Shown here one piece after another: positions 39,492-49,911 of a stretch of 64,000 nucleotides of DNA. The notes beneath the pieces are model-generated. The model searched no databases. It was not told where the DNA came from and was given only the letters and a program-made list of their open reading frames with translations. Where the stretch lies: assembly GCF_003144325.1 (NCBI RefSeq), contig NZ_PENS01000005.1:186001-250000 (forward strand). Direction: 5' to 3'. Source of the DNA: Proteus terrae (GTDB taxonomy: Bacteria; Pseudomonadota; Gammaproteobacteria; Enterobacterales; Enterobacteriaceae). Each line of letters begins with the position of its first letter. Position 1 is the first letter of the stretch. Both the position numbers and the translations under genes were made by a program.

Positions 39492-42038
39492 ATGAGCAAG
39501 AAAACACTCGCAATCATCGGTAACGGTATGGTGGGACACCGTTATATCGAAGAGTTGATTGATAAAGGTGGCAATGAAGAATTTAATATTGTTGTCTTTT
39601 GTGAAGAACCTCGCGTTGCATATGATAGAGTCCATCTCTCCTCTTACTTTTCACATCACACCGCTGAAGAGCTCTCCTTAGTTAAACAAGGTTATTATGA
39701 AAAATACCAAATAGAGGTATTAATTGGTGAGCGCGTGATAACCATTAATCGTGACGAAAAAGTGGTACACACTAATACCGGACGTTGTGTCAGTTACGAT
39801 AAATTAGTGATGGCAACAGGCTCTTATCCGTGGGTTCCTCCAATTAAGGGAAATAACTCGCCGGACTGTTTTGTCTATCGAACTATTGAAGATTTAAACG
39901 CTATCGAATCTTGCGCACGTATTAGTCGTAAAGGGGCGGTGATTGGTGGTGGGTTGTTAGGTTTAGAAGCAGCCGGTGCGTTAAAAAGCTTAGGTATTGA
40001 AACTCACGTCATCGAGTTTGCTCCAACCTTAATGGCAGAGCAGCTGGATACATTAGGTGGTGAGCAACTTAAACGAAAAATAGAGCGTATGGGTGTAAAA
40101 GTGCATACCTCTAAAAACACCCAAGAAATATTATCAACTGGGGAAAGTGCGCGTAAAACACTGCAATTCGCGGATGGTACTTTTCTTGAAGTTGATTTTA
40201 TTGTGTTTTCCACAGGTATTCGCCCGAAAGATAAGTTAGCTCGTCAGTGTGATTTAGATATTGCCCCACGAGGCGGCATTGTTATTAATGATTATTGCCA
40301 AACAACAGATCCTGATATTTATGCTATTGGTGAATGTGCATCTTGGCAAAATAAAACCTTCGGTTTAGTGGCGCCTGGCTACAAAATGGCACAAGTTGCG
40401 GTCGATAATTTATTAGGCCATCACTCTGTTTTTCAGGGTGCTGATTTAAGTGCAAAATTAAAACTTCTTGGTGTCGATGTCGGCGGTATTGGTGATGCTC
40501 ATGGGCAACAAGCAGGGTGTCGTAGCTATATTTATCTGGACGAAGGCAAAGAAATCTATAAACGCCTGATTGTTAGTGAAGATAATAAATATCTATTAGG
40601 TGCTGTATTAGTGGGTGATACCGAAGATTATGGCAATCTTTTACAACTATCACTCAATACCATTGAATTGCCAGAGCACCCAGACTCTTTGATTTTACCT
40701 TCACATGCTGGAAGTAAGCCGGCAATAGGTGTTGATTCACTACCCGAAACCGCACAAATCTGCTCTTGTTTTGATGTTACAAAAGGCGACATTATTCAAG
40801 CAATTGAACAAGGTTGTCATACAGTCGCTGCAATTAAGGCAGAAACCAAAGCGGGTACAGGATGTGGTGGCTGTATTCCTCTTGTGACTCAAGTCTTAAA
40901 TGCAGAATTAGCCAAACAAGGTATCGAAGTTAATCACCATCTTTGTGAGCATTTCCACTATTCTCGCCAAGAGCTTTATCATCTTATTCGTGTAGAAGGA
41001 CTGAAAAGCTTTGATGAGTTATTGAAAAAACACGGTCAAGGCTATGGTTGTGAAGTGTGTAAACCAACCGTCGGTTCATTGCTTGCTTCATGTTGGAATG
41101 ATTATATCTTGCGTGATGATTTAGTTTCTCTGCAAGATACTAACGATAACTTCCTTGCGAATATGCAAAAAGATGGGACTTATTCCATCATTCCTCGCTC
41201 TCCTGGTGGTGAAATTACCCCCGCAGGCATTATTGCTATTGGGCAAATCGCTCAAGAATACAATTTGTATACCAAAATTACGGGATCGCAACGAATGGCG
41301 ATGTTCGGTGCGCACAAACAGGATTTACCCGCTATTTGGGAAAAACTGATAGCGGCGGGTTTTGAAACTGGTCATGCCTATGCGAAAGCACTGCGAATGG
41401 TAAAAACATGTGTAGGCAGCAGTTGGTGTCGTTTCGGTGTTGGTGACAGTGTCGGTTTGGGCGTTGCACTAGAGCATCGTTATAAAGGCATTAGAACACC
41501 TCATAAGATGAAATTTGGTGTCTCGGGCTGTACTCGTGAATGTTCTGAAGCACAAGGAAAAGATGTCGGTATTATCGCCACAGATAAAGGCTGGAACCTC
41601 TATTTCGGTGGAAATGGTGGTATGAAACCACGACATGGAGATCTCTTTGCTTCCGATCTTGATGAAGAAACCTTAGTGCATTATATCGACCGTTTTATGA
41701 TGTTCTATATTCGTACTGCCGATAAGTTACAACGCACTTCAGTGTGGTTAGATAATTTAGAAGGCGGTATTGAATATTTACGTGATGTCATAATTAACGA
41801 CAAATTAGGTTTAAATGCACAACTGGAAAAAGAACTTAAAACCTTACAAGAACGCGTTGCTTGTGAATGGAAAGAAACAGTTGATTCTCCAAAAGCATTA
41901 AAACGGTTTGCCCACTTTATTAATAATCCAATGCCTGATCCAACAGTGCAAACAGTAAAAGAACGATTTCAGCATCGTCCCGCACGTTTACATGAACGTA
42001 TTGATATCAAACAGATCACTGAGGAGGCGCAATCATGA
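39492..42038 (+). CDS. nirB: NADH-dependent nitrite reductase, large subunit
   Basis: NirB is the cytoplasmic catalytic subunit reducing nitrite to ammonium with NADH. The 848-residue protein has FAD/NAD domains at the N-terminus (LAIIGNGMVGHRYIEELI; GAVIGGGLLGLEAAGALKSL), a BFD-like [2Fe-2S] region (ICSCFDVTKGDI and GTGCGGCIPL; about 420-480), and C-terminal sulfite/nitrite reductase domains. Siroheme-[4Fe-4S] cysteines are in KTCVGSSWCRFG and GVSGCTRECSEAQGKD. The stop overlaps nirD by four bases (ATGA), so the subunits are translationally coupled. Confidence 0.98.
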   Translation: MSKKTLAIIGNGMVGHRYIEELIDKGGNEEFNIVVFCEEPRVAYDRVHLSSYFSHHTAEELSLVKQGYYEKYQIEVLIGERVITINRDEKVVHTNTGRCVSYDKLVMATGSYPWVPPIKGNNSPDCFVYRTIEDLNAIESCARISRKGAVIGGGLLGLEAAGALKSLGIETHVIEFAPTLMAEQLDTLGGEQLKRKIERMGVKVHTSKNTQEILSTGESARKTLQFADGTFLEVDFIVFSTGIRPKDKLARQCDLDIAPRGGIVINDYCQTTDPDIYAIGECASWQNKTFGLVAPGYKMAQVAVDNLLGHHSVFQGADLSAKLKLLGVDVGGIGDAHGQQAGCRSYIYLDEGKEIYKRLIVSEDNKYLLGAVLVGDTEDYGNLLQLSLNTIELPEHPDSLILPSHAGSKPAIGVDSLPETAQICSCFDVTKGDIIQAIEQGCHTVAAIKAETKAGTGCGGCIPLVTQVLNAELAKQGIEVNHHLCEHFHYSRQELYHLIRVEGLKSFDELLKKHGQGYGCEVCKPTVGSLLASCWNDYILRDDLVSLQDTNDNFLANMQKDGTYSIIPRSPGGEITPAGIIAIGQIAQEYNLYTKITGSQRMAMFGAHKQDLPAIWEKLIAAGFETGHAYAKALRMVKTCVGSSWCRFGVGDSVGLGVALEHRYKGIRTPHKMKFGVSGCTRECSEAQGKDVGIIATDKGWNLYFGGNGGMKPRHGDLFASDLDEETLVHYIDRFMMFYIRTADKLQRTSVWLDNLEGGIEYLRDVIINDKLGLNAQLEKELKTLQERVACEWKETVDSPKALKRFAHFINNPMPDPTVQTVKERFQHRPARLHERIDIKQITEEAQS

Positions 42039-42379
42039 GCCAATGGATAGCTGTTTGCCAATTAGATGATATTACTCCGGGAACGGGTGTTTGTGCGCTG
42101 GTGGAACAAGATCACGTTGCCATATTTCGTCCTTATTCTGATGCGCGTTTATATGCATTAAGCAATATAGATCCCTTTGCACATTCGAGTGTTCTATCAC
42201 GAGGATTGATTGCTGAACATGAAAATGAGCTGTATATCGTCAGTCCGCTAAAAAAACAGCATTTTCGTTTAACGGATGGTTTTTGCCTTGAAGATGAGAA
42301 TTTCTCGATCACTCATTTTGATATCAAGGTTGAAGGTAACACCGTTAGCGTGCGTAGTCGTAATAAGTCATCACAATAA
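42035..42379 (+). CDS. nirD: NADH-dependent nitrite reductase, small subunit
   Basis: NirD is the small partner of NirB, with a Rieske-like fold. The 114-residue product starts [20 protein letters not shown] and contains [20 protein letters not shown], the NirD pattern in which the cluster-binding Cys/His pairs of true Rieske proteins are absent. It overlaps nirB and is followed 14 bases later by cysG. Confidence 0.96.
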   Translation: MSQWIAVCQLDDITPGTGVCALVEQDHVAIFRPYSDARLYALSNIDPFAHSSVLSRGLIAEHENELYIVSPLKKQHFRLTDGFCLEDENFSITHFDIKVEGNTVSVRSRNKSSQ

Positions 42380-42393
42380 ATAGGGGAACGGAT

Positions 42394-43776
42394 ATGGATT
42401 ACTTTCCAATATTCTGTCAGCTAAAAGATAAACCTTGTTTATTAGTAGGAGGTGGTGAGATTGCTGAACGTAAAGCGAGATTGCTGATGGAGGCAGGCGC
42501 CATTATTTCTGTTGTTGCCCCTTCATTTACTGGGCAATTTATGCAGTGGCATACAGAGCAAAAACTAAATTGCATCACAGGAATATTTAATGAGGCTCAT
42601 TTGTCTGGTAAATGGCTTGTTATTGCTGCAACAGATAGCGAGCAAGTGAATCAACAGGTTTTTCAAACAGCAACAGAAAAACAGATATTTTGTAATGTGG
42701 TTGATTCACCAGAGCAAGCTAGTTTTATTATGCCTTCTGTTATCGATCGCTCTCCTATCGTGGTGGCAATTTCATCGGGCGGAAAAGCACCTGTACTCGC
42801 TCGTATTTTGCGAGAAAAAATTGAGCAGTTACTCCCTAATTATCTTGGTGCACTAGCACAACTTGCCGGAAAGTTACGAGAGCAAATAAAACAACGTTTT
42901 TCATCGATGAGTGCCAGACGTTATTTTTGGGAGCAATTTTTCGAGGATAAATCATTACAAGCTGAAATAGAAGCGCAAAGAGATGACGGTATTGAGCGAC
43001 GTATTAGCGCACTGTTATCTGAAAATCAGCAACCTCAAGGCAGCGTTGTTTTAGTCGGAGCAGGACCGGGTGATGCTGGGTTAATGACCATTAAAGGTTT
43101 GCAGCAGTGCCAGCAAGCTGACGTGGTGGTTTACGATAGGCTAGTGTCTGATGAAGTAATGGCATTAGTTCGTAGAGATGCACAACGTATTTATGTTGGT
43201 AAGCAAGCGGGATTTCACTGCGTTCCTCAAGACGAAATCAATCAAATCTTAATCAAAGAAGCCATAGCAGGAAAACGAGTGGTGAGATTAAAAGGGGGCG
43301 ATCCCTTTATTTTTGGCCGAGGCAGTGAAGAACTAGAAGCTTTGATTGAACATCAGATCCCATTTTCTGTGATCCCCGGAATTACGGCTGCATCAGGTTG
43401 TACGACTTATGCGGGTATTCCTTTAACGCATCGAGATTATGCACAAAGTGTTCGCTTTATTACGGGGCATGGGAAAGGATTAAATGAAGCACAGTGGCAA
43501 TGTATTGCACAAAAAAATCAGACCTTAGTGTTTTATATGGGATTAAGTAAAGCCCATTATATTCAGCAAATGCTACTTAGCCAAAACATGTGCGCGACTA
43601 TGCCTGTCGCCATTATCGAAAAGGGGACGTTAACAACACAAAAAGTGATTGTTGGTCAATTACGTCAACTGGCAGAGATGGCAGAAACAATGGAAAGCCC
43701 AGCACTGATTATCGTGGGAGAGGTCGTCTCATTGAATGAGAAGCTACAATGGTTTCAATCAAAGTCAGCTCAATAG
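42394..43776 (+). CDS. cysG: Siroheme synthase CysG (multifunctional)
   Basis: CysG converts uroporphyrinogen III to siroheme, the cofactor of NirB and of sulfite reductase. The 460-residue protein has the N-terminal dehydrogenase/ferrochelatase domain ([40 protein letters not shown]) and the C-terminal methyltransferase ([55 protein letters not shown]). It follows nirD directly. In E. coli nirC, a nitrite channel, lies between nirD and cysG; there is no room for it here. A terminator follows. Confidence 0.97.
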   Translation: MDYFPIFCQLKDKPCLLVGGGEIAERKARLLMEAGAIISVVAPSFTGQFMQWHTEQKLNCITGIFNEAHLSGKWLVIAATDSEQVNQQVFQTATEKQIFCNVVDSPEQASFIMPSVIDRSPIVVAISSGGKAPVLARILREKIEQLLPNYLGALAQLAGKLREQIKQRFSSMSARRYFWEQFFEDKSLQAEIEAQRDDGIERRISALLSENQQPQGSVVLVGAGPGDAGLMTIKGLQQCQQADVVVYDRLVSDEVMALVRRDAQRIYVGKQAGFHCVPQDEINQILIKEAIAGKRVVRLKGGDPFIFGRGSEELEALIEHQIPFSVIPGITAASGCTTYAGIPLTHRDYAQSVRFITGHGKGLNEAQWQCIAQKNQTLVFYMGLSKAHYIQQMLLSQNMCATMPVAIIEKGTLTTQKVIVGQLRQLAEMAETMESPALIIVGEVVSLNEKLQWFQSKSAQ

Positions 43777-43808
43777 CTGAAAAAAATTGAAGTTATAATT
43801 TTAAAATT

Positions 43809-43853
43809 AAAAACCTCTTTAATATTCGAGATGTATATTAAAGAGGTTTTTTT
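43809..43853 (+). terminator. Terminator of the nirBD-cysG operon
   Basis: A long stem AAACCTCTTTAATAT / ATATTAAAGAGGTTT ends in a seven-base T-run about 35 bases after the cysG stop. Confidence 0.93.
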
Positions 43854-44427
43854 ATCTAACTCATAGAAATATAAATGAAAAATTTTTTATTTTTATTTCT
43901 ATTAAACATTTAGATTAAATTTTAAAAATAAACAATAAAAGTGAATATTTAATAATCTATAAATATTTTTAGATTAGAATTGTTATTCAGCCTAAAGATG
44001 AATTTATTATTATTTGTAATTAATTTCAAAGAGAAACTCTTTACAAATAAAGCATCATAAAATTCTGCTAGTCAGTTAAAAGCCATCCTAATTATATTAA
44101 TTTTGTGAGATAAGTCGGTTTTCTATCTATAAAACTTGCATGATGTTAATTTAATGTTTATTTGTTGTTTTGCCTCTCTTGATATGTATTTTTTATTTTC
44201 TCAAGATAGAACGCTAGAGGGCTCAATAAAGTTAAGTGATAAGAATACCGCATTAATTGACAAAATTTACGATAAGTGTAAAAAAGAAGTGTGTTGTTAT
44301 CATTTTTATCTCGTTAATATCAGCAAATATCTAAGAGCCATAAATATTACAATCAAAATTTAACAACGATACTTATCGTTAATTGATCGACCCCGCTATA
44401 AATTATTGTTTATTAGGAGAGGTACCC
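43854..44427. other. AT-rich region upstream of the first oppA
   Basis: This very AT-rich spacer contains the promoter of the first oppA. TATAAA at 44396 is a -10 candidate. A 75-codon open frame at 44136-44363 has no ribosome site and no recognisable domain, so I do not call it. Confidence 0.5.
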
Positions 44428-46065
44428 ATGAAAAATAAAGTTACGTTAAAAACAGTGTTTCCACTCAGTATTATGTCACTTGTCTTTACCTCCTTTTTTT
44501 CTCATGCCGTCACTCTTCCTGAAGGTACTATTCTGGCAAAACAACAGAATATTGTGATTAATAACGGAACTGAAGTTTCATCACTTGATCCACATAAAGT
44601 AGAAGGTGCACCAGAAACTAATATTATTTTAAATTTATTAGAAGGGCTGACTTATGTTGGGCCGAATGGTGAAAGTATGCCGGGCGTTGCACAACGCTGG
44701 GAAACTGATGATAACAAAGTGTGGACATTCTATTTGCGAGAAGATGCAAAATGGAGTGATGGTTCTCCAGTTACAGCTGAAGATTTTGTTTATAGCTGGC
44801 GTCGAGTGGTAGATCCTAAAACAGGTTCACCTTATGCCAGCTATCTCGAATATGCTTATGTTGAAAATATTGCAGATATTCTTAGTGGCAAAAAATCCCC
44901 TGAAACATTAGGTGTGAAAGCGATTGATCCTCATACTTTTCAGGTGAGTTTAACAAAGCCAATTCCTTATTTAATCGATATGATCAGCCACACGCCATTA
45001 AAGCCCGTTAAAAAAGAGATTGTTGAAAAATATGGCGTGAATTGGACTCGCCCTGAAAACTTCGTTGGCAATGGTGCTTATGTTATTGAAAATTGGGTTG
45101 TAAATGAAAAGGTGACTTTAAAGCGTAATCCACTTTATTGGGATAATAAAAATACCATTATTGAACAAGCCATATTTTTACCAATAAGCTCGGAAACTAG
45201 TGATGTTAATCGCTATCGCAGTGGTGAAATCGATATCACTAATAGCGCTATTCCTCCTGTTCTTTATAGAAAAATGAAGCAAGAGCAACCTGAAAATTTA
45301 CATGTCACACCGTATTTATGTACTTTCTATTATGAATTAAATAATCAAAAAGCGCCTTTTGATGATCCGCGAGTTCGAGAAGCGGTAAAGCTTACTCTTG
45401 ATAGAGAAGTGATTGCCGAAAAAATAATGGGGCAAGGACAAATACCTGCTTACTCTTTTACACCTTCTTTTATTGGTAACGGTAATTTTAAAGCTCCTAA
45501 ATGGGCTTATTGGACGCAACAACAACGTAATGAAAGGGCGCGTGAATTATTAAAAGAAGCGGGGTTTAATAGTCAAAATCCGTTGACTTTCACATTGCTC
45601 TACAATACTTCAGATCAAAATAAACAGCAGGCAATAGCGGCAGCATCAATGTGGAAAAAAAGTATTGGTGCAAATGTAACGTTGCAAAATCAAGAATGGA
45701 AAACGGCATTAGAAAACCGTAATCAAGGAAATTACCAAGTTGCAAGAGCAACATGGTGCGCAGATTACAATGAACCTACCTCATTTTTAAACTCGTTTCT
45801 TTCCACCAGCAGTCTAAATACCGTTTTTTATGAAAATAAAGATTACGACGATGCATTAAATAATGCCTCAATTGCTGTTGATAAAGGGGCACGTCATCAA
45901 CTCTATCAACGGGCTGAAGCCTTGCTAGACAAGGATTCGGCGATAGTGCCTGTTTATTATCGTGTCAGTGTTAGATTAGTTAGTCCCAAAGTAGGCGGAT
46001 TTACAGGTAAAGACCCCTTTGATTATACGGACTTAAAGCGCTATTTTATAAAGGCAGATAACTAA
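44428..46065 (+). CDS. Periplasmic oligopeptide-binding protein, first OppA paralogue
   Basis: The 545-residue product is an OppA-type SBP family 5 lipid-free periplasmic receptor for oligopeptides. A signal peptide precedes a probable cleavage after FFSHA, then VTLPEGTILAKQQNIVINNG. Family blocks are SSLDPHKVEGAPETNI, DAKWSDGSPVTAEDFVYSWR and ARATWCADYNEPTSFLNSFL, which line the peptide pocket in OppA. It is the same length as the following oppA and clearly paralogous. The start at 44428 follows GGAGAGGTACCC; the upstream ATG at 44383 is rejected. It may use the adjacent OppBCDF permease with a different peptide preference, as MppA does in E. coli (inference). Confidence 0.9.
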   Translation: MKNKVTLKTVFPLSIMSLVFTSFFSHAVTLPEGTILAKQQNIVINNGTEVSSLDPHKVEGAPETNIILNLLEGLTYVGPNGESMPGVAQRWETDDNKVWTFYLREDAKWSDGSPVTAEDFVYSWRRVVDPKTGSPYASYLEYAYVENIADILSGKKSPETLGVKAIDPHTFQVSLTKPIPYLIDMISHTPLKPVKKEIVEKYGVNWTRPENFVGNGAYVIENWVVNEKVTLKRNPLYWDNKNTIIEQAIFLPISSETSDVNRYRSGEIDITNSAIPPVLYRKMKQEQPENLHVTPYLCTFYYELNNQKAPFDDPRVREAVKLTLDREVIAEKIMGQGQIPAYSFTPSFIGNGNFKAPKWAYWTQQQRNERARELLKEAGFNSQNPLTFTLLYNTSDQNKQQAIAAASMWKKSIGANVTLQNQEWKTALENRNQGNYQVARATWCADYNEPTSFLNSFLSTSSLNTVFYENKDYDDALNNASIAVDKGARHQLYQRAEALLDKDSAIVPVYYRVSVRLVSPKVGGFTGKDPFDYTDLKRYFIKADN

Positions 46066-46336
46066 AACTGGTAAATTATCGATATTCTATAGTTATGTGC
46101 GATTTTGAATCATTAAAAGTGATTTAAAAAGTAGTAACACAATAAAAAGCTACACAAAAAAGCTATCGGCATAAAAAATTATAATGCTATCAGGCAATTA
46201 AGCACTGATAGTAAATAAGCAAGATTGATTTATTTTTTGTAAAAACAATAAGTTGTGTAAACCGTTCTAAAACACAACTGAACATCACAGAATGGTTGTC
46301 TAACAACCAACTCACTAACTGGGAGTATTTTATAAG

Positions 46337-47974
46337 ATGAGTAATTTAACTAAAAAGAGTGCGTTGGCGATTGCTATAAGCGCAATCTTTGGATTATCAG
46401 CATTAACAGCTAATGCTGCTGTTGTTCCTGATGGAGTAAAATTAGCTGAAAAACAAGTGCTTGTACGTAATAACGGCTCTGAACCACAATCGCTTGATCC
46501 TCATAAAATCGAAGGTGTTCCTGAATCTGCATTAGCGCGTGATCTTTTCGAAGGCGTGACGATTGTTGGTCCAGATGGTGAAATTTTACCGGGCTCTGCA
46601 ACTAGCTGGGAAAATAAAGACTTTACTGTTTGGACATTCAAAATTCGTGAAGGTGCTAAATGGTCAAATGGTGAACCTGTTACAGCACAAGATTTCGTCT
46701 ATAGCTGGCAACGTTTAGCTGATCCTAATACGGCATCTCCTTATGAAAGCTATCTGCAATATGCGCATATCGTAAATATCGACGATATTATTGCCGGTAA
46801 GAAAAAAGCCACAGAATTAGGTGTTAAGGCATTAGATAACAACACATTAGAAGTCACTTTATCTGAAGCGGTGCCTTATTTACCAAAATTATTAGCTCAC
46901 TCCTCCATGTCGCCAGTAAACCAAAGAGTCATTGAAAAATTTGGGGAAAAATGGACGCAACCTGCTAACTTCGTCGGCAATGGTGCTTATAATTTAAAAG
47001 ACTGGACAGTCAACGAACGTATTGTTTTAGAACGTAGCCCAACTTATTGGGATAACAAAAGTACCGTTATTGACCAAGTCACTTTTTTACCTATTTCATC
47101 AGAAGTCACTGACGTAAACCGCTATCGTGCGGGTGAAATTGATATGACATACAGCAATTTACCGATCGAATTTTTCCAAAAGCTGAAAAAAGAGATCCCA
47201 GATGAATTGCGTATAAGCCCATATTTATGTACTTATTATTATGAAATTAATAATGAGAAAGCACCGTTTAATGATCCGCGTGTTCGTGAAGCACTTAAGC
47301 TTTCAATGGATAGAGATATCATCACTTATAAAGTGAAAAACCAAGGTGATATTCCAGCTTACGGCTTTACCCCTCCATTCACAGACGGTATTAAAGAGAG
47401 TAAACCAGAGTGGTTTGCGACTTGGACTCAAGAACAACGTAATGAAAAAGCACGCCAATTATTAGAAGAAGCAGGCTATAACAAAGCAAATCCACTGAAA
47501 TTTAAGCTTCTGTACAATACATCCGACTTACATAAAAAAGTCGCGATCGCCGCTTCTTCAATTTGGAAGAAAAACTTAGGTGCAGAAGTGTCTCTTGAGA
47601 ACCAAGAGTGGAAGACATTCTTAGATACACGTCACCAAGGAACTTATGATGTTGCACGCGCTGGCTGGTGTGCGGATTATAACGAACCTTCTTCATTCTT
47701 GAACATGATGTTGTCTTACAGCAGTAACAACACCGTTCACTATAAAAACACAGAATTTGACGCATTGATCAAAGAGTCTTTACGTGTGAAATCTGATGAT
47801 GAACGTGCCGCTATTTATCAAAAAGCGGAAGGCGTATTAGATAAAGATTCGGCTATTGTTCCACTTTACTACTATGTAAACACCCGTTTAGTTAAACCTT
47901 ATGTGGGTGGTTATTCAGGTAAAGATCCATTAGATAATTTACATACTAAAGACTTGTACATTATTGCTAAGTAA
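46337..47974 (+). CDS. oppA: Periplasmic oligopeptide-binding protein OppA
   Basis: OppA captures di- to pentapeptides with little side-chain specificity and delivers them to OppBC. The 545-residue protein has a signal peptide ending GLSALTANA, then AVVPDGVKLAEKQVLVRNNG, and conserved pocket motifs SLDPHKIEGVPESALARDLF, GAKWSNGEPVTAQDFVYSWQ and ARAGWCADYNEPSSFLNMML. Codon use suggests high expression. Its leader contains CA-rich sequence (AAAACACAACTGAACATCACA region at 46268-46288) and a hairpin GGTTGT/ACAACC. In E. coli the sRNA GcvB represses oppA through CA-rich sites, so similar control is possible (inference). An attenuating terminator follows. Confidence 0.95.
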   Translation: MSNLTKKSALAIAISAIFGLSALTANAAVVPDGVKLAEKQVLVRNNGSEPQSLDPHKIEGVPESALARDLFEGVTIVGPDGEILPGSATSWENKDFTVWTFKIREGAKWSNGEPVTAQDFVYSWQRLADPNTASPYESYLQYAHIVNIDDIIAGKKKATELGVKALDNNTLEVTLSEAVPYLPKLLAHSSMSPVNQRVIEKFGEKWTQPANFVGNGAYNLKDWTVNERIVLERSPTYWDNKSTVIDQVTFLPISSEVTDVNRYRAGEIDMTYSNLPIEFFQKLKKEIPDELRISPYLCTYYYEINNEKAPFNDPRVREALKLSMDRDIITYKVKNQGDIPAYGFTPPFTDGIKESKPEWFATWTQEQRNEKARQLLEEAGYNKANPLKFKLLYNTSDLHKKVAIAASSIWKKNLGAEVSLENQEWKTFLDTRHQGTYDVARAGWCADYNEPSSFLNMMLSYSSNNTVHYKNTEFDALIKESLRVKSDDERAAIYQKAEGVLDKDSAIVPLYYYVNTRLVKPYVGGYSGKDPLDNLHTKDLYIIAK

Positions 47975-47981
47975 TCGGGCG

Positions 47982-48013
47982 AGACCTTGTCTTTTTTAAG
48001 GCAAGGTCTTTTT
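47982..48013 (+). terminator. Attenuating terminator between oppA and oppB
   Basis: AGACCTTGTC pairs with GGCAAGGTCT (one G-T pair), followed by TTTTTA, inside the opp operon. It would give excess OppA over the membrane complex. Confidence 0.85.
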
Positions 48014-48053
48014 ATCGTCACGCCTGAATAGGTTTGTGTTATAGGAACGGGCA

Positions 48054-48974
48054 ATGCTCAAATTTATTTTTCGTCGCTTTTTAGAAGCGATACCGACTCT
48101 ATTTATTCTAATAACGATTTCGTTTTTTATGATGCGTTTAGCACCCGGCAGCCCTTTTACAGGGGAAAGGAAACTTCCACCGGAGGTTATGGCAAACATT
48201 GAAGCGAAATATCACTTAAACGATCCCATTTATAAACAATACTTCGATTATTTAATTCAATTGTCGAAAGGGGATTTAGGGCCTTCTTTTAAATATAAAG
48301 ACTACAGTGTAAACACCTTAGTCGGTAAAGCATTCCCTGTTTCAGCTAAATTAGGGCTGTCGGCATTTATTTTTGCTGTCATTTTGGGTGTGGGGGCAGG
48401 CGTGATAGCAGCACTGAATCAAAACACCAAATGGGATTATACCGTCATGACTTTTGCCATGACGGGGGTTGTAATACCGAGTTTCGTTGTCGCACCACTG
48501 CTAGTTCTTATTTTCGCTATCTCGCTAAGGTGGCTACCGGCTGGTGGTTGGAATGGCGGTGCGGTGCAATATATGTTGCTACCGATGATTGCGCTGTCGC
48601 TTTCTTATATCGCCAGTATCTCGCGTATTACCCGTAGTTCAATGATTGAAGTGTTACATTCAAACTTTATCAGAACGGCAAAAGCGAAAGGCTTGCCGAT
48701 GAAAAGAATTGTACTACGTCATGCTTTAAAACCTGCGTTGCTACCTGTTATCTCTTATATGGGGCCTGCATTCGTCGGTATTATTACGGGCTCAATGGTT
48801 ATTGAAACCATCTTTGGATTGCCGGGTATTGGACAATTATTCGTTAATGGTGCTTTAAACCGTGATTACTCATTGGTATTAAGCTTAACCATTATCGTAG
48901 GTGCATTAACGATTTTCTTTAATGCGATTGTCGATATTTTATATGCCGTTATTGATCCGAAAATTCGTTATTAA
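48054..48974 (+). CDS. oppB: Oligopeptide transporter permease OppB
   Basis: OppB is one of the two inner-membrane permeases of the oligopeptide importer. The 306-residue product equals E. coli OppB in length. It begins MLKFIFRRFLEAIPTLFILI with the first helix, has RLAPGSPFTGERKLPPEVMA in the periplasmic loop, the ATPase-contact region IRTAKAKGLPMKRIVLRHAL, and ends near IVDILYAVIDPKIRY. The ATG follows GGAACGGGCA. oppC starts 18 bases later. Confidence 0.97.
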   Translation: MLKFIFRRFLEAIPTLFILITISFFMMRLAPGSPFTGERKLPPEVMANIEAKYHLNDPIYKQYFDYLIQLSKGDLGPSFKYKDYSVNTLVGKAFPVSAKLGLSAFIFAVILGVGAGVIAALNQNTKWDYTVMTFAMTGVVIPSFVVAPLLVLIFAISLRWLPAGGWNGGAVQYMLLPMIALSLSYIASISRITRSSMIEVLHSNFIRTAKAKGLPMKRIVLRHALKPALLPVISYMGPAFVGIITGSMVIETIFGLPGIGQLFVNGALNRDYSLVLSLTIIVGALTIFFNAIVDILYAVIDPKIRY

Positions 48975-48992
48975 TAGACACTGGAGCGCGTT

Positions 48993-49901
48993 ATGTTATC
49001 ACTGAAGGAAAACAGCGAAGCTCTGGGGAATTTCTCGGAGCAGCTAGATATTGAAGGCCGTAGTTTATGGCAAGACGCTCGTCGTCGTTTTATGCACAAT
49101 AAAGCGGCTATCACGAGCCTTGTATTACTTTTCTTTATTTTATTATTTGTTATTTTTGCCCCAATGTTATCGCCCTTTGTTTACGACGATACTGATTGGG
49201 AAATGATGTCAATAGCACCTGATTTTGCCTCTTCTCACTATTTTGGTACTGACTCATCTGGGCGTGACTTATTAGTTCGTGTTGCGATTGGTGGGCGTAT
49301 TTCATTAATGGTTGGTATCGCCGCCGCCTTTGTTGCTGTTATTGTTGGTACGCTGTATGGCGCAATGGCAGGTTATATTGGTGGACGTGTTGACTCTGTG
49401 ATGATGCGTTTACTGGAAATCTTAAACTCATTCCCATTTATGTTCTTTGTTATCTTATTGGTGACATTTTTTGGTCAAAATATCTTACTGATTTTCGTTG
49501 CGATTGGGATGGTATCTTGGCTGGATATGGCACGTATTGTAAGAGGACAAACCTTAAGTCTAAAACGTAAAGAGTTTATTGAAGCCGCATTAGTCTGTGG
49601 TGTGTCATCACGCAATATTGTGTTAAGACATATTGTACCTAACGTATTAGGTGTGGTGGTGGTTTATGCCTCTCTATTAGTGCCTAGTATGATTTTATTT
49701 GAATCCTTCTTAAGCTTCTTAGGTTTAGGAACACAAGAGCCACTAAGTAGTTGGGGCGCACTATTAAGTGATGGTGCAAACTCAATGGAAGTTTCTCCTT
49801 GGCTGTTACTTTTCCCGGCTTCGTTCTTAGTTGTCACACTGTTTTGCTTTAACTTTATCGGTGACGGCTTACGTGACGCATTAGACCCGAAAGATCGTTA
49901 A
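48993..49901 (+). CDS. oppC: Oligopeptide transporter permease OppC
   Basis: OppC is the second permease. The 302-residue product has a cytosolic N-terminal segment, a membrane helix (SLVLLFFILLFVIFAPMLSP), the periplasmic motif HYFGTDSSGRDLLVRVAIGG, the contact region IEAALVCGVSSRNIVLRHIV, and the conserved end FCFNFIGDGLRDALDPKDR. It is spaced 18 bases from oppB and 10 bases from oppD. Confidence 0.97.
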   Translation: MLSLKENSEALGNFSEQLDIEGRSLWQDARRRFMHNKAAITSLVLLFFILLFVIFAPMLSPFVYDDTDWEMMSIAPDFASSHYFGTDSSGRDLLVRVAIGGRISLMVGIAAAFVAVIVGTLYGAMAGYIGGRVDSVMMRLLEILNSFPFMFFVILLVTFFGQNILLIFVAIGMVSWLDMARIVRGQTLSLKRKEFIEAALVCGVSSRNIVLRHIVPNVLGVVVVYASLLVPSMILFESFLSFLGLGTQEPLSSWGALLSDGANSMEVSPWLLLFPASFLVVTLFCFNFIGDGLRDALDPKDR

Positions 49902-49911
49902 GGAGAACAAA

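Noticed and set aside
44136-44363. 75-codon open frame upstream of the first oppA
   Set aside because: It has no ribosome site, AT-driven composition and no family resemblance.
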